Source: Gp6-AA40 sp050742535 (GTDB lineage Bacteria; Acidobacteriota; Vicinamibacteria; Vicinamibacterales; UBA2999). Taken from it: a DNA stretch of 11,374 nucleotides. The notes under the pieces were generated by a model. The model worked only from the letters and a program-made list of their open reading frames with translations, was not told the DNA's origin and did no database searches. This document shows positions 6,389 to 11,374 of the stretch, in pieces (position 1 is the first letter of the stretch; every line of letters starts with the position of its first letter). The DNA is taken from NCBI GenBank assembly GCA_050742535.1, contig JBOGIQ010000194.1, positions 1 to 11,374 on the forward strand. Reading direction: 5' to 3'. A program made the position numbers and the translations under genes.

Positions 6389-9300
6389 ATGAAGCGCATC
6401 ATTCACTGGTCGATCGAGCATCACTGGATCGTCATCGCACTCTCCGTCCTTCTTCTTGCGGCAGGGGCATGGACCGCCCGGGACATGCCGGTCGATGTCT
6501 TCCCGGACCTGACGGCGCCGACCGTCACCATCCTCGCCGAAGGCCACGGCATGGCACCCGAGGAGATGGAATCGCTGGTGACATTTCCGATCGAGAGCGC
6601 CATCAACGGCGCATCGGGTGTCCGTCGCGTGCGATCGGCGACGGCGGTCGGCGTCGGCGTGATCTGGGTCGAGTTCGACTGGGGTACCGACATCTACATC
6701 GCACGGCAGCTCGTCGCCGAGAAGCTCGCGCTGGTCGCCGGGACGTTGCCGCCCCAGGTCGAACGGCCGGTGCTCGCGCCGATCTCGTCGATCATGGGCG
6801 AGATCCTGTTCTTCGCGCTGTCGTCCGACACCGTCGATCCGCTGACGATGCGAACGGTGGCGGACACCGTGGTGCGGCGGCGACTCCTGGCCATCCCCGG
6901 TGTGTCGCAGGTGACGCCGATCGGTGGGGCCGAGCGCCAGTACCAGGTGATTGCCCATCCCGGGGCGCTGCGGGCGAACTCCGTTTCACTGACGGAGTTG
7001 CTGGACGGTGTCCGGGAGGCCAGCGAGAACGCGTCGGCCGGGATCTACACCGAAGGTCCGCAGGAGTACGTGCTGCAGGCGGTGGGTCGTGTGCGGAGCG
7101 CAGAGGAGATCGGCGAGAGCATCGTCGCGATGCGCGGTACACGGTCGGTGCTCGTGCGCGACGTGGCGGACGTCCAGGAGGGCGCCGCGCTCAAGCGCGG
7201 TGAAGGGTCCCGCAACGGCAAACCGGCGGTGATTGTCGGCGTGCAGAAGCAGCCGGGAGCCAACACGATCGTGGTGACCGAGCGTCTCGACCGCGAGCTC
7301 GACGCGCTGCAGCAGGATTTGCCCGCGGGCATGACCATCGATCGGCGCATCTTCCGGCAGGCCGACTTCATCCAGGTCGCCGTGAACAACGTGATCGCCG
7401 CCCTGCGCGACGGCGGCATCCTCGTCGTCGCGGTCGTGATTCTGTTCCTCGCGAACCTGCGCGCGGCGGCGATCACGCTGACGGCGATTCCACTGTCCAT
7501 TGCCGCCGCGATCCTCGTGCTGCGCGGCTTCGACCAGACCATCAACACGATGACGCTCGGAGGTCTGGCCATCGCCATCGGCGCGCTCGTCGACGACGCG
7601 ATTATCGACGTGGAGAACGTGGTGCGGCGTCTCCGCGAGAATGCGGCGAAACCGGTGGACCAGCGGCAGCCCGCCACGGTGATCGTCCGTGACGCCACCC
7701 TGGAAATCCGCTCGTCGATCGTCTTTGCGACCGTCATTATCGTCCTGGTGTTTCTGCCGATCTTCGGTCTGACGGGCGTCGAGGGACGTCTGCTCACGCC
7801 GCTCGCCGAGGCCTACATCGTCGCCCTGCTCGCGTCGCTCGCCGTCGCGATTGTCGTCACGCCGGCTCTCTGTTACGCGTTTCTGCCGGCGGCGGCCTCG
7901 ATTGTTCGCGGTCACGAGGGACGTGTGGCCCAGGCATTGAAATCCCTGTTTGCGCGAGCGCTGCCAACGGCGCTCGATCGACCACGGTTGGTCATCGGCG
8001 CGTCGCTCGTCCTTCTCGTGGCAGCCGTTCTGGCGACAACGCGGTTCGGCACGGCGTTCCTGCCGGAGTTCCACGAAGGCAGTCTGACGATCAGCGTGAA
8101 CACGCTGCCGGGCACCGCGCTCGCGAAGTCGAACGAGATTGGCACGCGTGTCGAACAGATTCTCCTCGCGCAGGGCGAGGTCGCCGCCACGGCGCGGCGT
8201 ACCGGGCGCGCCGAACTCGACGAGCACGTGCAGGGCGTCGAGGCCGCGGAAATCGATGTCGCCCTTCGCGAATCGGAGCGGCCCCGTCACGAGCTCCTGG
8301 CGGAGCTGCGGCGCAGCTTTGCCGGACTGCCCGGCACCAACGTGACGATTGGCCAGCCGATTTCCCATCGCATCGATCACATGCTGTCGGGCACGCGGGC
8401 GAACATTGCCGTGAAGATCGTCGGCGACGACCTCCTCACCCTGAGGCGTCTCGGCGAGCATGTGCGCGACGCGATGATGGGCGTCGACGGCGCGGCGGAT
8501 ATCTCGCTCGAACAGCAAACGAATATCCCGTTTGTGCGCTTCGTGCTGAATCGCGCGGCGATCGCCCGCTACGGACTGACGATCCAGGATGTGGCGGACG
8601 CCATCGAGACGAGCTTTGCGGGGACCACGGTTGGACGCGTGTTCGACCGCGGCGTAGCGTTCGATCTGGTGGTCAAGCTCGACTCGGCGTCCGCCGCCGA
8701 CTTCGAGCGCATTGCCGATCTTCCGGTGCACACGGCCACCGGCGAGGCCGTGCCCCTGCGTGTGGTTGCTGACGTCCGGCGCGAGGTGGGCGCCAATATG
8801 ATCCTCCGTGAGAACGTCCAGCGGCGCATCGTCGTGTCCTGCAACGTCGCCGGGCGCGACCTCGGCAGCGTCGTGCGCGACATCCAGGCGGCGGTTGCCG
8901 AACAGGTCTCGCTGCCTGGGGGGTATCGGGTGGAGTACGGCGGTCAGTTCGAGAGCCAGCAGAGCGCCTCGGAACGGCTGCTCATTCTCGGCGGCGCGGC
9001 CATCGCCGGCATCTTCATGATGCTGGTGCTCGCGTTCGGCCGCGCGCGTGACGCCATCCTCGTGATGGTCAACCTGCCGCTTGCGCTGATCGGCGGGGTG
9101 GCGGGGGTGTTTCTCGCCGGCGGCGTGCTGAGCGTGGCGTCGATGATAGGGTTCATCACGTTGTTTGGCATCGCCACGCGGAATGGCATCATGCTCGTCT
9201 CGCACATCCGGCATCTGATCGACGAGGAGGGCGTGCGCGATGTTCGCGCCGCCGTCGAACGCGGTGCGAACGAGCGTCTGGTTCCGATTCTGATGACCGC

Positions 9301-9469
9301 GCTGGCGGCCGGCCTGGCGCTGATTCCGCTGGCGCTCGCGGCCGGCGAATCGGGAAGTGAAATTCAGACGCCGATGGCCATCGTGATTCTCTGCGGGCTG
9401 ACGACGTCGACGTTGTTGAATATGTTTGTGGTGCCAACGCTCTATCTGAGATACGGGAGGTCCGCCTGA
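6389..9469 (+). CDS. Heavy-metal RND efflux pump, CusA/CzcA family
   Basis: 1026 residues, the usual full length; the proton-driven inner-membrane pump of the exporter. The first helix is at about 10-30, followed by the family-typical MPVDVFPDLTAPTVTI and by the large periplasmic loop. Helix 4 contains GALVDDAIIDVEN with D402 and D403 (D402 aligns by eye with CusA D405 of the proton relay) and E409. The second half starts near FLPEFHEGS (557-565); it has the RIDHMLSGTRANIAVKI segment (661-677) and, near 921-936, GFITLFGIATRNGIML, then SGSEIQTPMAIVI. By eye alignment the CusA methionine triad (M573, M623, M672) is not preserved, and CusA E939 is replaced by R931. Nearby H562, H660, H664 and M665 could be metal ligands. 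This points to a CusA-like branch with unknown specificity (Zn, Co, Ni, Cd or Cu). The last four codons and stop lie in a palindromic repeat. Confidence 0.93.
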   Translation: MKRIIHWSIEHHWIVIALSVLLLAAGAWTARDMPVDVFPDLTAPTVTILAEGHGMAPEEMESLVTFPIESAINGASGVRRVRSATAVGVGVIWVEFDWGTDIYIARQLVAEKLALVAGTLPPQVERPVLAPISSIMGEILFFALSSDTVDPLTMRTVADTVVRRRLLAIPGVSQVTPIGGAERQYQVIAHPGALRANSVSLTELLDGVREASENASAGIYTEGPQEYVLQAVGRVRSAEEIGESIVAMRGTRSVLVRDVADVQEGAALKRGEGSRNGKPAVIVGVQKQPGANTIVVTERLDRELDALQQDLPAGMTIDRRIFRQADFIQVAVNNVIAALRDGGILVVAVVILFLANLRAAAITLTAIPLSIAAAILVLRGFDQTINTMTLGGLAIAIGALVDDAIIDVENVVRRLRENAAKPVDQRQPATVIVRDATLEIRSSIVFATVIIVLVFLPIFGLTGVEGRLLTPLAEAYIVALLASLAVAIVVTPALCYAFLPAAASIVRGHEGRVAQALKSLFARALPTALDRPRLVIGASLVLLVAAVLATTRFGTAFLPEFHEGSLTISVNTLPGTALAKSNEIGTRVEQILLAQGEVAATARRTGRAELDEHVQGVEAAEIDVALRESERPRHELLAELRRSFAGLPGTNVTIGQPISHRIDHMLSGTRANIAVKIVGDDLLTLRRLGEHVRDAMMGVDGAADISLEQQTNIPFVRFVLNRAAIARYGLTIQDVADAIETSFAGTTVGRVFDRGVAFDLVVKLDSASAADFERIADLPVHTATGEAVPLRVVADVRREVGANMILRENVQRRIVVSCNVAGRDLGSVVRDIQAAVAEQVSLPGGYRVEYGGQFESQQSASERLLILGGAAIAGIFMMLVLAFGRARDAILVMVNLPLALIGGVAGVFLAGGVLSVASMIGFITLFGIATRNGIMLVSHIRHLIDEEGVRDVRAAVERGANERLVPILMTALAAGLALIPLALAAGESGSEIQTPMAIVILCGLTTSTLLNMFVVPTLYLRYGRSA

Positions 9470-9535
9470 AGGCGGACCCTACGTCGGTTGTATGTCGGGT
9501 GGCTGAAGGTCGTAGTGTCCGCCTTCAGGCGGACC
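9459..9535. repeat. REP/BIME-like pair of palindromes in inverted orientation
   Basis: Unit 1 (9459-9483) holds an eight-base stem, GGTCCGCC/GGCGGACC, around loop TGAA. It then reads CTACG. Unit 2 (9511-9535) is the reverse complement of unit 1 at 24 of 25 positions; its stem is GTCCGCC/GGCGGAC around TTCA. The spacer is 27 bases. Two palindromes placed head to head with short conserved flanks is the build of REP doublets (BIMEs) mobilised by RAYT-type transposases; none is encoded here. Unit 1 overlaps the end of the pump gene, with its TGA stop (9467-9469) in the loop. The structure could also stabilise the mRNA 3' end or slow transcription between the two gene groups. Confidence 0.8.
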
Positions 9536-9563
9536 CTTTGCATGTTGCATTTTGAATTGTTGA

Positions 9564-10067
9564 ATGAACCCTATGCGAACTCTTCAATGGCTGTTTCTCG
9601 TGAGCGCGCTGCTGTTCGTCAGCGGCATCGGCTTCGTCATCGCGGCCGGACGGACAGCCCGTTCCGCCGCGCCGGCAGCGGGGCCGGCGGCGCCAGCGGT
9701 GCCGCCCGTCGCCAACGTCAAGCACGTCATGCTGGCGATGACGATGCCCAACGCGGCCGCCATCTGGGATTCCGTCAGCACCATCGTCGATGCGAAGGGC
9801 GTGACGGAGAACCAGCCGCGCACCGACGAGGAGTGGCAGGCTGTGGCGTCGAGCGCGGCGGTGCTCGCCGAGTCCGCCAACCTGCTGCTGACCGGCGACC
9901 GCGCCGTCGATCGCGGCGACTGGGCCAAGTTCTCGATCGCGCTGCGCGATTCGGCGAACACGGCGCTGGCCGCGGCGGAGAAAAAGGATCCGGCCGGCAT
10001 TCTCGCCGTCGGCGAAGTCATCAACGCGTCCTGCGATGCCTGCCATGAACGCTATCAACGTCAGTAG
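9564..10067 (+). CDS. Class II c-type cytochrome, cytochrome c'-like, membrane-anchored or exported
   Basis: 167 residues from ATG 9564; ATG 9573 (MRTLQW) is an equally possible start and neither has a clear Shine-Dalgarno site. A hydrophobic N-terminal segment at about 9-28 is an uncleaved anchor or a signal peptide, and a Pro/Ala linker follows to about 50. The rest is helical and ends in CDACH (C157, C160, H161), the covalent heme motif. A single CXXCH at the extreme C-terminus of a small helical protein is the mark of cytochrome c' and c-556-type four-helix cytochromes. The segment VKHVMLAMTMPNAA near residue 52 may supply a methionine heme ligand, as in low-spin members. It would act in the periplasm as an electron carrier or small-ligand binder. 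Four bases separate its stop from the preferred start of the HupE-like gene, so the two are probably co-transcribed. Confidence 0.75.
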   Translation: MNPMRTLQWLFLVSALLFVSGIGFVIAAGRTARSAAPAAGPAAPAVPPVANVKHVMLAMTMPNAAAIWDSVSTIVDAKGVTENQPRTDEEWQAVASSAAVLAESANLLLTGDRAVDRGDWAKFSIALRDSANTALAAAEKKDPAGILAVGEVINASCDACHERYQRQ

Positions 10068-10071
10068 CCGG

Positions 10072-10758
10072 ATGCGGCTCCGTCTGATTTGCACGCTGCT
10101 CATCGCCGCCGCCTGCGGCGCCGTGATCGAGGCGCATGGCGTGGCGGGGAAGGACGCCGTGTTCCTGCAGGGGCTGCAGGGCCGGGCGATCGTGCCGTTG
10201 ATGTATCTGGGCGCGAAGCACATGGTGACCGGCTACGATCACCTGCTGTTCCTCGTCGGCGTCATCTTCTTTCTGTACCGCGTCAAGGACGTCCTCCTCT
10301 ACGTCAGCCTGTTCACGATCGGCCACAGCGTGACGCTGCTCGCCGGCGTGCTCGGCGGCATCCATGCGAACGCGTATCTCATCGACGCGATCATCGGGTT
10401 CTCGGTCGTCTACAAGGCATTCGAGAACATGGACGGATTCCGGCGGGTGTTCGGCGTGCAGCCCGACACGCGCGCGGCCGTGCTGATCTTCGGGTTGTTT
10501 CACGGGTTCGGCCTGGCGACGAAGCTGCAGGACTTCGAGCTCGCGCCGCAGGGTCTCGTGGCAAACATCGTCAGCTTCAACGTCGGCGTCGAGCTCGGGC
10601 AGGGCCTGGCGCTGACGTTCATCCTGATCGCGCTGACGTTCTGGCGCACGCGGAGCGGGTTCATGCGCCATGCCTTTGCGACCAACGCGCTGGTGATGGC
10701 ATGCGGTTTCCTGCTGGTGGGCTATCAGCTCTCCGGCTATTTCCTGGCGGAGTCCTGA
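10072..10758 (+). CDS. HupE/UreJ-family membrane protein, putative metal transporter
   Basis: 228 residues from ATG 10072, with a signal-like start (MRLRLICTLLIAAACGA) and then about six hydrophobic helices. ATGs at 10036 and 10045 are in frame but would overlap the cytochrome gene; none of the three has a good ribosome binding site, so the start is uncertain. The key feature is H50-(5 residues)-D56-H57 in GAKHMVTGYDHLLF, matching the HX5DH motif reported as essential in the HupE nickel permease. Further conserved-looking histidines are H85 (TIGHSVTLL) and H144 (LFHGFGLATKL). HupE/UreJ proteins are thought to move nickel or cobalt, though this subgroup has no direct assignment I know of. There are no hydrogenase or urease genes here; the neighbours are metal efflux genes, a cytochrome and a membrane-anchored protein, so a role in metal balance is inferred. 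Confidence 0.82.
   Translation: MRLRLICTLLIAAACGAVIEAHGVAGKDAVFLQGLQGRAIVPLMYLGAKHMVTGYDHLLFLVGVIFFLYRVKDVLLYVSLFTIGHSVTLLAGVLGGIHANAYLIDAIIGFSVVYKAFENMDGFRRVFGVQPDTRAAVLIFGLFHGFGLATKLQDFELAPQGLVANIVSFNVGVELGQGLALTFILIALTFWRTRSGFMRHAFATNALVMACGFLLVGYQLSGYFLAES
10749..10752 (+). promoter_or_regulatory. Ribosome binding site supporting GTG 10760
   Basis: GGAG at 10749-10752 lies seven bases before GTG 10760, within the end of the HupE-like gene. GTG 10760 follows the upstream TGA by one base, a coupled arrangement. Confidence 0.5.
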
Positions 10759-10759
10759 C

Positions 10760-11374
10760 GTGAGCACAGACGTGAAGACCGTTGACATACCGGTGACGGA
10801 GATTCGAAACCGGCTCGCTGTGGCGACCGGCGCTGCGCTGCTCGTCGCCGGCCTCGTGCTCGTGGCGTTCGTGCTGCCGGCAGAATATGCGCTCGATCCG
10901 CTTGGAACGGGCGCCAAGCTCGGGCTCCTGGATCTGGGCCTCACGGGTCAGCAGGTTGACGCGCTCGAGGCGGGGAAGGGCACCGCGGCGGGCGGTGGGA
11001 CCATCCTTGCGCCGCAGGATGCCGCGTTCAAGCAGGAGACGATCACCTTCGAAGCAGGACCGCGTGAAGGCTTCGAATACAAGTACCGGCTCGAGAAGGG
11101 CGAGGCGCTCCTGTATTCATGGACCGCCTCGGTGCCGATGAACACCGAGTTTCACGCCGAACCAGACGGAGCGCCGCGGGGGTACGCGCAGACCTACGAG
11201 AAGAAGGACGAGATGACCGGCGCATCCGGCACGCTGATGGCGCCGTTCTCGGGCATCCATGGCTGGTACTGGGAGAACACCACCGATCAGCCCGCAAAGG
11301 TCACGCTGACGACAGCCGGCTACTACAACCTCTCGCACGAGTTCCGATCCGGTCAGCCGACGAAGAACAAGAAC
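10760..11374 (+). CDS. Membrane-anchored periplasmic protein, 'transmembrane anchor protein' type (3' end outside window)
   Basis: An open frame of 205 codons runs from GTG 10760 to the last base without a stop, so the gene is 3'-truncated by the window edge. A cytoplasmic N-terminus of about 18 residues (VSTDVKTVDIPVTEIRNR) is followed by one membrane helix at 19-39 and then FVLPAEYALDP, a linker, and a probable beta-rich domain at about 90-195. That domain has aromatic-rich strands: EGFEYKYRLEKGEALLYSW at 103-121, MNTEFHAEPDG at 127-137, and GIHGWYWENTT at 165-175 followed by TAGYYNLSHEF. I recognise the layout from small proteins named only 'transmembrane anchor protein' that occur beside metal efflux genes; no function is established. 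It is immediately downstream of, and probably coupled to, the HupE-like gene. The tail (PTKNKN) may be near the true end. Confidence 0.72.
   Translation, partial: MSTDVKTVDIPVTEIRNRLAVATGAALLVAGLVLVAFVLPAEYALDPLGTGAKLGLLDLGLTGQQVDALEAGKGTAAGGGTILAPQDAAFKQETITFEAGPREGFEYKYRLEKGEALLYSWTASVPMNTEFHAEPDGAPRGYAQTYEKKDEMTGASGTLMAPFSGIHGWYWENTTDQPAKVTLTTAGYYNLSHEFRSGQPTKNKN

Noticed and set aside
6986..9214. Long open frame of 742 codons on the - strand
   Set aside because: It lies wholly inside the RND pump gene, its product is low-complexity and rich in Arg, His, Asp and Gln with no recognisable domain, and it is typical of antisense frames in GC-rich genes.
9459..9535. Two repeat units as the beginning of a CRISPR array
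   Set aside because: The units are in inverted, not direct, orientation, there are only two of them, and no cas gene is present.
9517..9540. Second palindrome as a rho-independent terminator
   Set aside because: The stem is strong but only CCTTTG follows, and the unit is a copy of the palindrome at 9459-9483, so a repeat element is the better explanation.
9488..10048. Open frame of 186 codons on the + strand, overlapping the cytochrome gene
   Set aside because: The product is arginine-rich and motif-free, while the other frame gives a signal-like helix and a C-terminal heme motif.
10089..10763. Open frame of 224 codons on the + strand, overlapping the HupE-like gene
   Set aside because: Product is Arg-rich and lacks the membrane helices and HX5DH motif seen in the correct frame.

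Overview
The window is a high-GC bacterial fragment of 11,374 bases. Every convincing gene is on the + strand and they are tightly packed. GC-rich codon use, GTG starts, overlapping stop/start codons, the mix of gene families and a REP-like palindrome pair suggest an Acidobacteriota-type soil bacterium, possibly Vicinamibacteria. That placement is inference; there is no rRNA or other marker gene here.

Region 1 (1-2454) is the 3' part of an ABC importer operon of the ferric-iron (FbpABC-like) type: the C-terminal end of a periplasmic binding protein, a fused two-domain permease and a short ATPase, joined by two 4-base stop/start overlaps. A terminator-like hairpin follows (2458-2522).

Region 2 (2455-3171) holds one small glycine-rich protein of unknown role. 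Its codons end in A or T more often than in the genes around it. A 12/13 direct repeat lies on either side of it.

Region 3 (3172-9469) is a heavy-metal RND efflux locus. It starts with a small exported histidine-rich protein, then a possible attenuator hairpin, then a TolC-like outer-membrane channel, a lipoprotein-type periplasmic adaptor with an extra N-terminal beta domain, and a CusA/CzcA-family inner-membrane pump. Together the last three would form an envelope-spanning exporter. The metal cannot be read from the sequence; CusA's methionine triad is not conserved.

Region 4 (9459-9535) is a pair of near-identical palindromes in inverted orientation, REP/BIME-like. The first overlaps the end of the pump gene and contains its stop codon in the hairpin loop.

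Region 5 (9564-11374) is a second tightly coupled set: a class II (cytochrome c'-like) c-type cytochrome, a HupE/UreJ-type membrane protein with the HX5DH metal motif, and the start of a membrane-anchored periplasmic beta-domain protein that runs off the end. Its position suggests a metal-handling or redox accessory module to the pump. This is the least characterised part of the window.
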